A stretch of DNA of 64,000 nucleotides from JAGRMG01 sp047975215 (GCA_047975215.1 JBKEDD010000096.1:1-64000); one strand, 5' to 3'. Positions 24,883 to 35,164 are shown, numbered from the stretch's first letter. Notes: generated by a model not told the origin, from the sequence alone. Translations and numbers: made by a program.

Positions 24883-26319
24883 ATGGCTGATACTTCGATA
24901 GGAACCGCGCAACAGCGGCGCGACCCGGACTTTACCCCGGGTCTGCACAAGGCGATCCCGCTGGGAATCCAGCATGTGCTGGCGATGTTCGTCTCAAACG
25001 TCACGCCCGCGATCATCGTCGCGGGTGCCGCCGGGTTCGGCTTTGGCTCAAACAGCCCGGATTTTCCCGAACTTTTGTACCTGATCCAGATGTCGATGCT
25101 GTTTGCCGGCGTCGCCACGCTGCTGCAGACCGTCACCATCGGGCCGGTCGGCGCGGCGCTGCCGATCGTGCAGGGCACGTCTTTCGCGTTTCTGCCGATC
25201 ATGATCCCGCTGGTGGCGGGCAAGGGGGTCGATGCGCTGGCGGCGCTGTTCGGCGGCGTCATCATCGGCGGGCTGTTCCATGCCTGCCTGGGCACGGTCA
25301 TCGGCAAGATCCGCTTTGCCCTGCCGCCGCTGGTCACGGGGCTTGTGGTCACGATGATCGGCCTGGCGCTGGTTCAGGTCGGCATCCAGTACGCCGCCGG
25401 CGGGGTGCCCGCCATTGGCACGCCGGAATACGGGTCGCTGCTGAACTGGTCGGCGGCGCTGGTGGTGATCGTGGTCACGCTGGGGCTGAAGTTCTTCACC
25501 CGCGGCATGCTGTCGGTCTCGGCGGTGCTGGTCGGGCTGATCGTGGGCTATGTCTATGCCATCGCCGTGGGCATGCTGAGCCTCGATGCAATCGCCGGGT
25601 CGTGGGAGCGCGCCGCCGCATTCGCGCTGCCCCAGCCGTTCCGCTACGGGTTCGAGTTCTCGGCCGCCGCGGTGATCGGCTTCTGCCTGATGGCATTCGT
25701 TTCGGCGGTGGAAACGGTGGGCGACGTGAGCGGCATCACCAAGGGCGGCGCGGGCCGCGAGGCAACCGACAGGGAAATCCAGGGCGCGACCTATGCCGAC
25801 GGCCTGGGTACCGCCGTGGCCGGGCTGTTCGGGGCCTTTCCCAACACCTCGTTCTCGCAGAATGTCGGCCTGATCGCCATGACCGGCGTGATGAGCCGCC
25901 ACGTCGTGACCTGCGGCGCCATATTCCTGATCGTCTGCGGCCTGGTGCCCAAGGTCGGCGGCGTTATCCGCACGGTGCCCATCGAGGTACTGGGCGGCGG
26001 CGTGATCGTGATGTTCGGCATGGTGGTGGCGGCGGGCATCTCGATGCTGTCCGATGTCGACTGGAACCGGCGCAACATGGTGATCTTCGCCATCGCGCTG
26101 TCGATCGGGCTGGGCCTGCAACTGGAACCCGGCGCGCTTCAGCACATGCCCGATACCGCGCGCATCCTGCTGACCAGCGGGCTATTGCCGGCGGCACTGA
26201 TCGCCATCGTGCTGAACCTCGTGCTGCCCGAGGAACTGGCCGACGAGGCGACCGAGGAGGTCTCGGGCGGCATGGCCGGGCACAGCCGCGGATCTCTGCC
26301 CGCCGACGATCACGTCTGA
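24883..26319 (+). CDS. NCS2 xanthine/urate permease 1
   Basis: A 478-residue nucleobase:cation symporter-2 with about 12-14 hydrophobic segments. NCS2 signatures are SAVETVGDVSGITKGGAGRE (substrate-contacting Glu) and FPNTSFSQNVGLIAMTGVMS. Located directly after allA with RBS GGGAGGAAACCG, it is the probable urate or xanthine importer of the purine operon. A hairpin with following T-rich bases (26331-26370) ends the unit. Confidence 0.9.
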   Translation: MADTSIGTAQQRRDPDFTPGLHKAIPLGIQHVLAMFVSNVTPAIIVAGAAGFGFGSNSPDFPELLYLIQMSMLFAGVATLLQTVTIGPVGAALPIVQGTSFAFLPIMIPLVAGKGVDALAALFGGVIIGGLFHACLGTVIGKIRFALPPLVTGLVVTMIGLALVQVGIQYAAGGVPAIGTPEYGSLLNWSAALVVIVVTLGLKFFTRGMLSVSAVLVGLIVGYVYAIAVGMLSLDAIAGSWERAAAFALPQPFRYGFEFSAAAVIGFCLMAFVSAVETVGDVSGITKGGAGREATDREIQGATYADGLGTAVAGLFGAFPNTSFSQNVGLIAMTGVMSRHVVTCGAIFLIVCGLVPKVGGVIRTVPIEVLGGGVIVMFGMVVAAGISMLSDVDWNRRNMVIFAIALSIGLGLQLEPGALQHMPDTARILLTSGLLPAALIAIVLNLVLPEELADEATEEVSGGMAGHSRGSLPADDHV

Positions 26320-26330
26320 CGCGGGTACGG

Positions 26331-26370
26331 CGGATGCGCCCCGCGACGCGGGCGGCGCATCCGTGTTTTC
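26331..26370 (+). terminator. Rho-independent terminator after NCS2 permease 1
   Basis: Arms CGGATGCGCC (26331-26340) and GGCGCATCCG (26354-26363), 10-bp perfect, followed by tgttttcc. Confidence 0.6.
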
Positions 26371-26440
26371 CGCCTTGCCGCCGCTGCGCCCGCTTGGCAG
26401 GGTCGGGGCGATTCCCCAACCCCGAGTGGCCGGCCCCGAC

Positions 26441-27193
26441 ATGACCGATTACCTGTTGCTTGCGATCGCCGCCTTCGGCGCCGGTATCGTCAACACCATC
26501 GCCGGCGGCGGCACCTTCCTGACCTTCCCGGCGCTGGTCTATACCGGCGTGCCGCCGGTGGTGGCCAACGCCACCAGCGCGGTGGCGGTGTTTCCCGGCT
26601 ATCTGGGCGGCGCGCTGGGGTTCCGGCGCGAACTGGCGGTGTTCGAACGCGCCGCCCTGCTGCGCCTGGTCGCGATCACGCTGGCCGGCGGGCTGGCGGG
26701 TTCGCTGCTGCTGCTGGCGTCGTCCAACCGGGCGTTTTCGGTGGTGGTGCCGTTCCTGCTGCTGTTTGCGACGCTGACCTTCCTGTTCGGCGCGCAGATC
26801 CGCGACTGGGCGGCGCGCCATTCGCGCGGGGTGACGCCGCAGGGTGCGCTGGGGCTGTTCGCGGTCAGTGTCTATGGCGGCTATTTCAACGGTGGCCTCG
26901 GGATCGTGCTGCTGGCGCTGTTCTCGCTCTGGGGGATGAACGCGATCCACCAGATGAACGGGCTCAAGATCGGGCTGTCCTTCGTGCTGTCGGCGATCTC
27001 GGTCGCCACCTTCAGCGCGGCGGGCTTCGTGGAATGGCCCCAGGCCATCGTGATGATGCTGGCCGCGACGCTGGGCGGCTATGCCGGGGCGCCGATCTCG
27101 CGAGCGGTGCCGGCCTGGACGGTACGCGCCTTCATCGCCGCCATCGGTTTCGGGATGAGCGCGGCATTCTTCTGGCGCCTGGTCGGAGGCTGA
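26441..27193 (+). CDS. TSUP/TauE-SafE family membrane transporter
   Basis: A 250-residue integral membrane protein with about 8 helices and the duplicated TSUP motif (GAGIVNTIAGGGTFLTFPAL early; GGYFNGGLGIVLLALFSLWG in the second half). Family members export sulfite, sulfoacetate or other small anions. Here, between two purine permeases, an organic-anion role linked to purine breakdown is possible but unproven. Start ATG at 26441; ribosome site weak. Confidence 0.82.
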   Translation: MTDYLLLAIAAFGAGIVNTIAGGGTFLTFPALVYTGVPPVVANATSAVAVFPGYLGGALGFRRELAVFERAALLRLVAITLAGGLAGSLLLLASSNRAFSVVVPFLLLFATLTFLFGAQIRDWAARHSRGVTPQGALGLFAVSVYGGYFNGGLGIVLLALFSLWGMNAIHQMNGLKIGLSFVLSAISVATFSAAGFVEWPQAIVMMLAATLGGYAGAPISRAVPAWTVRAFIAAIGFGMSAAFFWRLVGG

Positions 27194-27208
27194 ACGGGCA
27201 CGGCAAGA

Positions 27209-27236
27209 CGCCGCGGGGGGTGCGGCCCCCGCGGCG
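27209..27236. terminator. Bidirectional hairpin between convergent genes
   Basis: CGCCGCGGGGG and CCCCCGCGGCG, 11-bp arms with a short loop, between the TSUP gene and the leftward NCS2 permease 2. Confidence 0.55.
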
Positions 27237-27259
27237 CCGGCCTGCCGTTCCGGTGCCGG

Positions 27260-28756
27260 TCAGTGGCCGCCTTCGGCCTGCATGGCGGCTTCGCGCAAGT
27301 CCTCCTCGGACACGTCCCTGGCGCCGTTGAACACGATATTGAGAAGCACCGCCGAAATCGCGGCCAGCAGGATGCCCGAATGGATCAGCGGCTCGATCGA
27401 ATGGGGCAGCCACATGGTGAAGTCGGGCGCGATAAGCGGCACCATGCCCAGGCCGAGGGAAATCGCCAGGATCAGGCCGTTATAGCGGTTGGTCTTGAAA
27501 TCCACCGAACCCAGGATGCGAACGCCGGTAGCCGCGACCATGCCGAACATCACCAGCCCCGCGCCGCCAAGAACGGCGACCGGCAGCGCCTCGACCAGCG
27601 CGCCCATCTTGGGCACCAGCCCCAGCACGATCATGATCGCGCCGCCCGCCACGCAGACATAGCGCGAGCGGATGCCGGTCACGCCGACAAGGCCGACATT
27701 CTGGGAAAACGAGGTATAGGGGAAGGTGTTGAACAACCCGCCGATCACCGTGCCCAGACCGTCGGTGCGCAGACCGGCCGACAGCGACGGGCGCTCGATC
27801 TTCTTGCCGCACATCTCGCCCAGGGCAAGGAACATGCCGGTGCTTTCGATCATCACCACGATCATCACCAGCGTCATGGTCAGGATCATGATCGGATCGA
27901 AGATCGGAACGCCGAAACGGAACGGCGTGATCAGGGCGAACCAGTCGGCGGTTCCGACATGTTCGAAATGCATCATGCCCAGCAGGGCCGCCACGACGGC
28001 GCCGACGATGATGCCGATCAGAACCGCGATGTTGGAAAAGAAGCCGCTGGTGAACTTCATGATAAGGATGATGGTGGCCAGCACGATGCCCGAAATCAGC
28101 ATGTTCAGGGGCGAGGCGTACTTGACGTTGTCGACCGACGGCGCGACCTGAAGCCCGTCGGGAATAGGCGGGATGGTGCCGGCGGCAAGCATGCCTTTCA
28201 CCTCGTTCAGCCAGGCCACATGCTCGGGCGCGACGATCTTGGGCGCGGTCGGCCCGAACGGCAGGCCGAAGATCCAGTTGATCCCGACCCGCATCAGCGT
28301 GACGCCGATCACCAGGATGATGGTTCCGGTGACGACCGGCGGAAAGAACCGCAGCATCCGGCTGACCAGCGGCGCGATCAGCATGGCGATGATGCCCGCG
28401 CCGATGATCGCGCCAAACAGCATCCGCGCGCCTTCGGTGCCGGGGTTGGCCACAGCGATCGACACCATCGGCCCGACGCTGGCGAATGTCACACCCATCA
28501 TCACCGGCAGACGCACCCCGAACCACGGCGATGCCCCCAGCGACTGGATGATGGTGACGACGCCGCACACGAACAGATCCGCCGAGATCAGGAACGCGAC
28601 CTGGTGCGGGTCGAGCTTGAGCACCCGCCCCACGATCAGCGGTACTGCGATGGCGCCGGCATACATGACCAGGACATGTTGCAGCCCCAGGGTGAACAGT
28701 CTGGCGGGCGGCAGCTTTTCGTTCACTGCGTCCACATCGGTCGTTACGGCAGACAT
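27260..28756 (-). CDS. NCS2 uric acid/xanthine permease 2
   Basis: A 498-residue NCS2 symporter of the other subfamily (UacT/UapA-like). It starts with FTLGLQHVLVMYAGAIAVPL and has MIESTGMFLALGEMCGKKIE and NTFPYTSFSQNVGLVGVTGI. This group usually moves urate or xanthine with H+. Start MSAVTTDVD at 28756 follows AAGGAGGAGAACC. It is the last gene on the left of the leftward bhc group and may be co-expressed with it. Confidence 0.9.
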   Translation of the reverse strand: MSAVTTDVDAVNEKLPPARLFTLGLQHVLVMYAGAIAVPLIVGRVLKLDPHQVAFLISADLFVCGVVTIIQSLGASPWFGVRLPVMMGVTFASVGPMVSIAVANPGTEGARMLFGAIIGAGIIAMLIAPLVSRMLRFFPPVVTGTIILVIGVTLMRVGINWIFGLPFGPTAPKIVAPEHVAWLNEVKGMLAAGTIPPIPDGLQVAPSVDNVKYASPLNMLISGIVLATIILIMKFTSGFFSNIAVLIGIIVGAVVAALLGMMHFEHVGTADWFALITPFRFGVPIFDPIMILTMTLVMIVVMIESTGMFLALGEMCGKKIERPSLSAGLRTDGLGTVIGGLFNTFPYTSFSQNVGLVGVTGIRSRYVCVAGGAIMIVLGLVPKMGALVEALPVAVLGGAGLVMFGMVAATGVRILGSVDFKTNRYNGLILAISLGLGMVPLIAPDFTMWLPHSIEPLIHSGILLAAISAVLLNIVFNGARDVSEEDLREAAMQAEGGH

Positions 28757-28858
28757 ATCCGGGTTCTCCTCCTTCGGATTTGCTTCTCGGGCCCGTGGCG
28801 GCACCTCCCGCCGTCCCCGCACCCGCATTCTATGACGCCCCCGCGCGCCTGTCGCGAG

Positions 28859-29824
28859 TCAGAAATCGACCTCGATCGCCGTGCCCCTGGCCAGCGCCAG
28901 CTCGACGACGGCCGATGCCACCGCCAGATCCTGCAGCCCGACGCCGGTGCCGTCGAACAGCGTCACCTCGTCGGGCGAGCGGCGCCCGGGATGGCTGGCG
29001 TTGATGACGGCGCCGATCTGCGTGATGTCGGCCTCGCGCACGCGGCCCTCGGCCACCGCGTGCTGGCATTCGCCGATGCTGACGGCCTGGGCCACCTCGT
29101 CGGTGAACAGGCTGGCGCGGGCGACCAGCGCGGTCGCGACCTCCTGCTTGCCGCGGGTGTCGGTGCCCATGCAGGCGATATGCGTGCCGGGGGCGACATG
29201 CCGCTCCAGCAGGATCGCATCGAAGGACGAGGTGATCGTGATCAGCACATCAGCGGCGCGCAGCCCCTCGAGCGGGACCGCCTCGAAGGGCAGCCCGGCC
29301 TCGCCCGCGACCGTTTCGAGATTGGGCAGCATCTCGGGGTGCAGGTTCCAGCCGATCACCTTTTCGAAATCGCGCTGCTCCAGCGCCGCGCGCAGCTGGA
29401 ACGCGGCCTGATGCCCGGCGCCGATCATGCCGATCACTTTTGCATCCGCACGCGCCAGATGCCGGATCGACACCGACGAGGCGGCGGCGGTGCGCAACGC
29501 GGTCAGAAGGTTGCCCCCGACCATCGCCCGCACCTGCCCGGTATCGGGATCGAACAGGAACACGGTGGACTGGTGGTTGATCAGCCCCCGCCGCTCCATG
29601 TTGTGCGGCCAGTAGCCCCCCGCCTTCAGCCCCAGGGCCATCCCGGCGCCGTCGAATCCGCCCTTGAAGCCGTAAAGCGCGTCCTCGTGCCCGAGCGCCT
29701 CGCGCACCACCGGAAAGTTGCGGGCCTCGCCTGCGGCCATCGCCGCAAAGACCTTCTCCACAGCGTCATATGCCGCCGCCTGCGTCATCAGATCGGCGAT
29801 CTCGCGTTCCGGCACGATCAGCAT
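28859..29824 (-). CDS. bhcD: Iminosuccinate reductase
   Basis: Reduces iminosuccinate to L-aspartate with NAD(P)H, closing the beta-hydroxyaspartate cycle. 321 residues of the ornithine cyclodeaminase/mu-crystallin fold: GGLINHQ-type segment RRGLINHQSTVFLFDPDTGQ, Rossmann VIGMIGAGHQAAFQLRAALE, and ADVLITITSSF. The fold alone would suggest ornithine cyclodeaminase or alanine dehydrogenase. The order bhcA-B-C-D with bhcR, as described in Paracoccus, makes BhcD the better call. A 126-bp gap separates it from bhcC. Confidence 0.88.
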   Translation of the reverse strand: MLIVPEREIADLMTQAAAYDAVEKVFAAMAAGEARNFPVVREALGHEDALYGFKGGFDGAGMALGLKAGGYWPHNMERRGLINHQSTVFLFDPDTGQVRAMVGGNLLTALRTAAASSVSIRHLARADAKVIGMIGAGHQAAFQLRAALEQRDFEKVIGWNLHPEMLPNLETVAGEAGLPFEAVPLEGLRAADVLITITSSFDAILLERHVAPGTHIACMGTDTRGKQEVATALVARASLFTDEVAQAVSIGECQHAVAEGRVREADITQIGAVINASHPGRRSPDEVTLFDGTGVGLQDLAVASAVVELALARGTAIEVDF

Positions 29825-29863
29825 TCCATCACTCCCTCAAGCTCGGTATCGCGGAAATCCGCG

Positions 29864-29925
29864 GGCCCATCTTCTGGCCGCAAATATCCTCGGGGGGTGC
29901 GGGGGGCAGACGGCCCCCCGCCCGG
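29864..29925. repeat. Intergenic REP-like element between bhcC and bhcD
   Basis: The stretch with CATCTTCTGGCCGCAAATAT then CCTCGGGGGGTGCGGGGGG and a G-run/C-run hairpin resembles an intergenic repeat that I recall as common in Rhodobacterales genomes. It may attenuate transcription into bhcD. Recalled from memory, not searched. Confidence 0.35.
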
Positions 29926-29950
29926 CCGGGCCGGCACCGCCGGCCCGAAA

Positions 29951-31114
29951 TCAATAGGCCTTGCCGCGTGCCGAAACCGGCCACAGGCATTCCACCTTGC
30001 CGCCGCGCACGCCGACATACCAGTCATGCACGTTGCAGGTCGGGTCGCAGTGGCCCGGCACCAGGCGCAGCCTGTCGTTGACCTTGAGCACGCCGCCGGG
30101 GTCGGCGACAACGCCGTGTTCGTCGGAGCATTTCAGATATTCGACATCCGTGCGTCCGAACACCGTGGGCAGGCCGCTGTCCACCGACTGCGCCTTCAGC
30201 CCGGCATCGACAATGGCCTTGTCCGCCTTGGCGTGGCTCATCACCGAGGTCAGGATGAACAGCGCGTTTTCCCACTCGCCGCGGTCGATGCGGTTGCCCT
30301 CACGGTCGAGGATGCGGCCGTAATCGGCATCCATGAAGGCGTAGGATCCGCACTGAAGCTCGTTGTAGACGCCCGAGTTGCTTTCGAAATAATACGATCC
30401 CGTGCCGCCGCCGCCGACGATGTCGCAATCCAGCCCGGCCGCCTTCAGCCCCTGCACGGCATCTGTCACCTGGGCCACCGCGATATCCAGCTTGGCCTTG
30501 CGGTCCGCATAGCTGTCGAGATGCTGCATGGCGCCCTGGTAGGCCTGGATGCCGGCGAATTTCAGCCCCGGCGCGGCGTCGATCAGGCGGGCGATGTTGA
30601 CCACCTCCTGCGTGCTGGTGACACCGCAGCGCCCGGCGCCGCAGTCGATTTCCACCAGCGCCTCGATCTCGGTGCCGTGCCGCACCGCCGCCGCCGACAG
30701 GTCGGCCACGTTGCCGGGGTCGTCGACGCAGACCAGCACCCGCGCGCCCAGCTTGGGCATCCGCGCCAGCCGGTCGATCTTGGCCGGATCCGTCACCTGG
30801 TTTGACACCATCACGTCGCGGATGCCGCCGCGGGCGAACACCTCGGCCTCCGAAACCTTTTGGCAGCACACGCCGCAGGCGCCGCCCAGTTCCTGCTGCA
30901 GCTTCGCCACGTCCACCGACTTGTGCATCTTGCCGTGTACGCGGTGGCGCATGCCATGCGCGCGGGCATAGTCGCCCATCTTGCGGATATTACGCTCAAG
31001 CGCGTCCAGATCGAGGACAAGGCAGGGTGTCTGGATGTCCTTCTCGTCCATTCCCGGCAGCGCGGGCACGTCATATCCCACTTCGAGGTCGTCGAAATTC
31101 ACGGGTACGTTCAT
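29951..31114 (-). CDS. bhcC: beta-Hydroxyaspartate aldolase
   Basis: Condenses glycine and glyoxylate to erythro-beta-hydroxyaspartate. 387-residue PLP enzyme of the D-threonine aldolase fold: DIQTPCLVLDLDALERNIRK, PLP lysine region HRVHGKMHKSVDVAKLQ, and the C-terminal metal site GHCDPTCNVHDWYVG. In isolation it would be called D-threonine aldolase; the neighbours make BhcC the specific assignment. Start MNVPVNFDD at 31114 with GAGGGAGACC; 13 bp after bhcB. Confidence 0.92.
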   Translation of the reverse strand: MNVPVNFDDLEVGYDVPALPGMDEKDIQTPCLVLDLDALERNIRKMGDYARAHGMRHRVHGKMHKSVDVAKLQQELGGACGVCCQKVSEAEVFARGGIRDVMVSNQVTDPAKIDRLARMPKLGARVLVCVDDPGNVADLSAAAVRHGTEIEALVEIDCGAGRCGVTSTQEVVNIARLIDAAPGLKFAGIQAYQGAMQHLDSYADRKAKLDIAVAQVTDAVQGLKAAGLDCDIVGGGGTGSYYFESNSGVYNELQCGSYAFMDADYGRILDREGNRIDRGEWENALFILTSVMSHAKADKAIVDAGLKAQSVDSGLPTVFGRTDVEYLKCSDEHGVVADPGGVLKVNDRLRLVPGHCDPTCNVHDWYVGVRGGKVECLWPVSARGKAY

Positions 31115-31127
31115 GGTCTGGTCTCCC

Positions 31128-32078
31128 TCAATTGTACCAGGGCAGCCGGTCGAGATCGACATTGCCGCCGGTGATGATGACGCCGACGCGCTTGCCGGCG
31201 AAGGCGTCCCTGTTCTTCAGGATGATCGCCAGCGGCACGGCGCTGGACGGCTCCATGACCACGCGAAGATGCTTCCAGGTCAGCTTCATCGCATCGACGA
31301 TCTCGTCCTCCGAGGCGGTATAGATCGCGGCGACGTGCTTGCGCACGAAATGCCAGGTCAGATCCTTGAGCGGCACCAGCAGCCCGTCGGCGATGGTCTT
31401 TGGCGCGTCGTCGGCGATGATGTGCCCGGCCTCGAAGCTGCGAAAGGCATCGTCGGCCTGCTCGGGCTCGGCGGCGATCACCCGGGTTTCCGGCGCCAGC
31501 GTCGCCAGCGTAAGGCAGGTGCCCGAGATCATGCCGCCGCCGCCGATCGGGGCGACCACGGCATCGAGCCCGTCGACCTGCTCGACGAACTCCCTCGAAC
31601 AGGTGCCTTGCCCCGCGATTACCCGCGGGTCGTTGTAGGGATGCACGAAATCGCCCCCGGTCGCCGCCTGGACCCGCGCGAACGCCTCTTCGCGCGAACT
31701 GGTCGAGGGCTCGCATTCGGTGATCACCCCGCCATAGCGGCGCACCGTGTCCTTCTTGGCCTGCGGCGCCGTCTTCGGCATCACCACGTTGCAGGGAATG
31801 CCCCGCAGCATCGCCGCGTAGCTGAGGCAAGAGGCATGGTTGCCCGAGGAATGGGTGGCCACGCCCTTGCGGGCCTGCTCATCGCCCAGCCCGAACACCG
31901 CGTTGGTGGCGCCGCGTACCTTGAAGGCGCCGGGTTCCTGGAAGTTCTCGCACTTGAAGAACAGTTCGCACCCGGCCAGGTCGTTCAGATATTGCGACGT
32001 GCGGACCGGCGTGCGGCGGATGTACGGGCCGATCCGCTCGTGCGCGGCGAGCATGTCCTCATAGGTCGGGATGTACAT
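31128..32078 (-). CDS. bhcB: beta-Hydroxyaspartate dehydratase
   Basis: Dehydrates erythro-beta-hydroxyaspartate to iminosuccinate. 316-residue fold-type II PLP enzyme similar to threonine/serine dehydratases: PLP lysine in QEPGAFKVRGATNAVF, THSSGNHASCLSYAA, and phosphate loop PIGGGGMISGTCLTLA. Start MYIPTYEDM at 32078 follows GGACGAGGCAGCC. A start at 32099 overlapping the bhcA stop (ATGA) would add seven residues and is a real alternative. Third enzyme of the cycle in the operon bhcABCD. Confidence 0.92.
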   Translation of the reverse strand: MYIPTYEDMLAAHERIGPYIRRTPVRTSQYLNDLAGCELFFKCENFQEPGAFKVRGATNAVFGLGDEQARKGVATHSSGNHASCLSYAAMLRGIPCNVVMPKTAPQAKKDTVRRYGGVITECEPSTSSREEAFARVQAATGGDFVHPYNDPRVIAGQGTCSREFVEQVDGLDAVVAPIGGGGMISGTCLTLATLAPETRVIAAEPEQADDAFRSFEAGHIIADDAPKTIADGLLVPLKDLTWHFVRKHVAAIYTASEDEIVDAMKLTWKHLRVVMEPSSAVPLAIILKNRDAFAGKRVGVIITGGNVDLDRLPWYN

Positions 32079-32095
32079 GGCTGCCTCGTCCCGCA

Positions 32096-33286
32096 TCATT
32101 CGGCCGCCTGACGGGCGGCGTCGGTTCCGTGGCGGTAGAATTCCTGTGCCGCCGCGACCCCCGAGCCAAGCCTGATGTCAAGGCCGAGATCGGCCATCAC
32201 CATTTCGGCCGTGGCCAGCCCCGACAGCATCATCGCATCGGTCAGGCTGCCCAGGTGGCCGATGCGGAACACCTTGCCCGCGACCTCGCCCAGCCCGACC
32301 CCGAAGGCCATGCCATAGTCGCTTGCGGCACGGGTAACGATGTCGGTGGCGTCGAACCCCTCGGGCGTGCGGATCGCCGACACCGTGTCGGAACGGATAT
32401 CGGGCGTGAGCGCGCACAGTTCCAGCCCCCAGGCATCGACAGCGCGGCGCACGCCTTCGGCGATGCGGTGATGGCGGGCGAACACGGCCTCCAGCCCCTC
32501 GCCCAGCAGCATCTCGCAGGACAGTTTCAGCCCGTTCAGAAGGCCCACGGCGGGGGTGTAGGGATAGGCGTTGTTTGCATATCCCCGCGCCATGTCGCGC
32601 ACGTCGAAGAAGGTGCGCGGCAGGCTGGCGGTTTCCAGCGCGGCCATGGCCTTGGGCGAAAACCCGACGATGGCCAGCCCGGCGGGCAGCATGAAGCCCT
32701 TCTGGCTGCCGGCAACGGCGATGTCGACGCCCCATTCGTCCATGCGGAAATCCATCGAGCCGATGGAGCTGACGCCATCCACGAACAGCATCGCCGGGTG
32801 GCCGGCGGCATCCAGTGCCCGGCGCACCGCCGCGATGTCCGAACGCACGCCTGTCGCGGTCTCGTTGTGGGTCGCCAGAACCGCCTTGATCGCGTGGCCC
32901 TTGTCGGCGGTCAGGATCTCCTCGTAGCGGTCGGCGGGCAGGCCCGCGCCCCAGGGGGTTTCGACCACCGTCACCTTCAGCCCGTGGCGGTTGCACATGT
33001 CGATCCAGCGCAGGCTGAACATGCCGTTGCGCGCGGCCAGCACATGATCGCCGGGGCTGAGCGTGTTGGTCAGCGCGGTTTCCCAGCCGCCGGTGCCGGT
33101 GGAGGGAAAGATGAATATCTGCGCGGTCTTGCTTTTCAGCACCTGCTTAACACCGGCGATGGCGGGGTGCAGGATTTGCCCGAACAGCGGCGAGCGGTGA
33201 TCCAGCGTCGGCATGTCAACGGCCTTGCGCAGCACCTCGGGCATGTTGGTGGGGCCGGGGATGAAAACCGGGTTCTGAAAGCTCAT
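32096..33286 (-). CDS. bhcA: Aspartate-glyoxylate aminotransferase
   Basis: Transfers the amino group of L-aspartate to glyoxylate, giving oxaloacetate and glycine: the entry and exit point of the BHAC. 396-residue class V aminotransferase: FIPGPTNMPEVLRKAVDMPT start, FPSTGTGGWETALTN, FVDGVSSIGSMDFRMDEWGV, and PLP lysine in AGSQKGFMLPAGLAIVG. The general family is serine-glyoxylate/aspartate-glyoxylate aminotransferase; the gene set supports BhcA. First gene of the operon, RBS AAAGGAGGGCAGATC. Confidence 0.93.
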   Translation of the reverse strand: MSFQNPVFIPGPTNMPEVLRKAVDMPTLDHRSPLFGQILHPAIAGVKQVLKSKTAQIFIFPSTGTGGWETALTNTLSPGDHVLAARNGMFSLRWIDMCNRHGLKVTVVETPWGAGLPADRYEEILTADKGHAIKAVLATHNETATGVRSDIAAVRRALDAAGHPAMLFVDGVSSIGSMDFRMDEWGVDIAVAGSQKGFMLPAGLAIVGFSPKAMAALETASLPRTFFDVRDMARGYANNAYPYTPAVGLLNGLKLSCEMLLGEGLEAVFARHHRIAEGVRRAVDAWGLELCALTPDIRSDTVSAIRTPEGFDATDIVTRAASDYGMAFGVGLGEVAGKVFRIGHLGSLTDAMMLSGLATAEMVMADLGLDIRLGSGVAAAQEFYRHGTDAARQAAE

Positions 33287-33481
33287 GATCTGCCCTCCTT
33301 TGGCGGTTGGGGGCAGAATAGCGGTGCGGACGGGATCGCGATATTTTTTTGAAAAATGCTTTCATAGTTGGCGTTGTTCAGGATATCCTCGCATTATCAA
33401 GGTGTTGATTTTTTCACAGGCAGGCGGTCACTTTCATGAATATCCAGAAAGTCTTGCTTGATTCTCGCCCAGAGGCAGACA
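33287..33481. promoter_or_regulatory. Divergent bhcA / bhcR control region
   Basis: 195 bp, unusually AT-rich for this window. Contains TGAAA-aatgc-TTTCA (33350-33364), a small dyad that could be a BhcR (IclR-type) half-site pair, 64 bp upstream of bhcA. In Paracoccus BhcR binds the corresponding region; the exact site here is inferred. Confidence 0.5.
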
Positions 33482-34300
33482 ATGGCGGATGAATCGCGAC
33501 GCAAGGGCCGCCCCAGGAGCCTGGCGGCCAGGCCCGGACGGGCGACCATTCAGGCGGTGGACCGCGCGCTTGACGTTCTGGATGCGCTGGCCGGGGCCGA
33601 AGGGCTGACGCTGAGCGATCTGGCCGGCCGGCTGGGCCAGTCGCCGGCGACGATGTACCGCGTTCTCGCCACGCTCGAGGCGCGCCGCATCGTCGAGATC
33701 GACCCGGCCGCGCAGACCTGGCATATCGGCGCCATGGCGTTCCGGCTGGGGTCGGCGTTTCTGCGCCGCAGCAGCCTGGCCGAACGCAGCCGCCCGGTGA
33801 TGCGCGAACTGATGCAGGCCACGGGCGAGACCTCAAACCTCGGCATCGAGCGCGACGGACAGGTGATGTTCATCGGTCAGGTCGAGACCCACGAATCCAT
33901 CCGCGCCTTCTTTGCGCCCGGCACGCTGTCGCCGATACACGCCTCGGGCATCGGCAAGGCGCTGCTGGGCCGCTATTCCGAATCCCGGCTGGAACGGTTT
34001 CTGCGCGGCGCCCGGCTGGAACGCTTTACCGCCATGACCATCGTTTCGCCCGACGCGCTGCGCGCCGATCTGGCGCGCAGCCGCGCCCGGGGCTGGGCGC
34101 TGGACGACGAGGAAAAGGCGCCCGGAATGCGCTGTGTCGCGGCCGCGATCACCGATATCTACGGCGAGGCGGTGGCGGGCATTTCGGTATCCGGCCCGAC
34201 GCACCGGATGGAGCGCGCCCGGCTCGCGCGGATCGGCGCGCTGGTCAGCGACGCGGCGGCCGAGATCTCGCGGGGCATGGGCGCGCCGCCGCCGACATGA
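33482..34300 (+). CDS. bhcR: IclR-family regulator of the BHAC
   Basis: 272-residue IclR protein: N-terminal winged helix ALDVLDALAGAEGLTLSDLA and SPATMYRVLATLEARRIVE, then the GAF-like effector domain with SPIHASGIGKALLGRYSE and GMRCVAAAITDIYGEAVAGI. Divergent from bhcABCD, exactly as BhcR in Paracoccus, where the protein senses glyoxylate. Start ATG 33482 with AGAGG upstream; an in-frame TTG at 33458 is less likely. Ends 24 bp from the convergent ureidoglycine hydrolase gene. Confidence 0.92.
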   Translation: MADESRRKGRPRSLAARPGRATIQAVDRALDVLDALAGAEGLTLSDLAGRLGQSPATMYRVLATLEARRIVEIDPAAQTWHIGAMAFRLGSAFLRRSSLAERSRPVMRELMQATGETSNLGIERDGQVMFIGQVETHESIRAFFAPGTLSPIHASGIGKALLGRYSESRLERFLRGARLERFTAMTIVSPDALRADLARSRARGWALDDEEKAPGMRCVAAAITDIYGEAVAGISVSGPTHRMERARLARIGALVSDAAAEISRGMGAPPPT

Positions 34301-34324
34301 GGCACGGGGCGGGCGCCCCGGCAC

Positions 34325-35164
<840 letters not shown>

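Noticed and set aside
28859..29824. bhcD as ornithine cyclodeaminase; bhcC as D-threonine aldolase; bhcB as threonine dehydratase
   Set aside because: Each family name fits alone, but the four-gene order with the IclR regulator matches the characterised BHAC cluster, which explains all four together.
27263..30805. Very long rightward open frame (1180 codons) across the NCS2 permease and bhcD/bhcC
   Set aside because: Antisense shadow in a high-GC genome: three recognisable genes on the other strand explain the region, and the product is His/Asp/Arg repeats without a fold.
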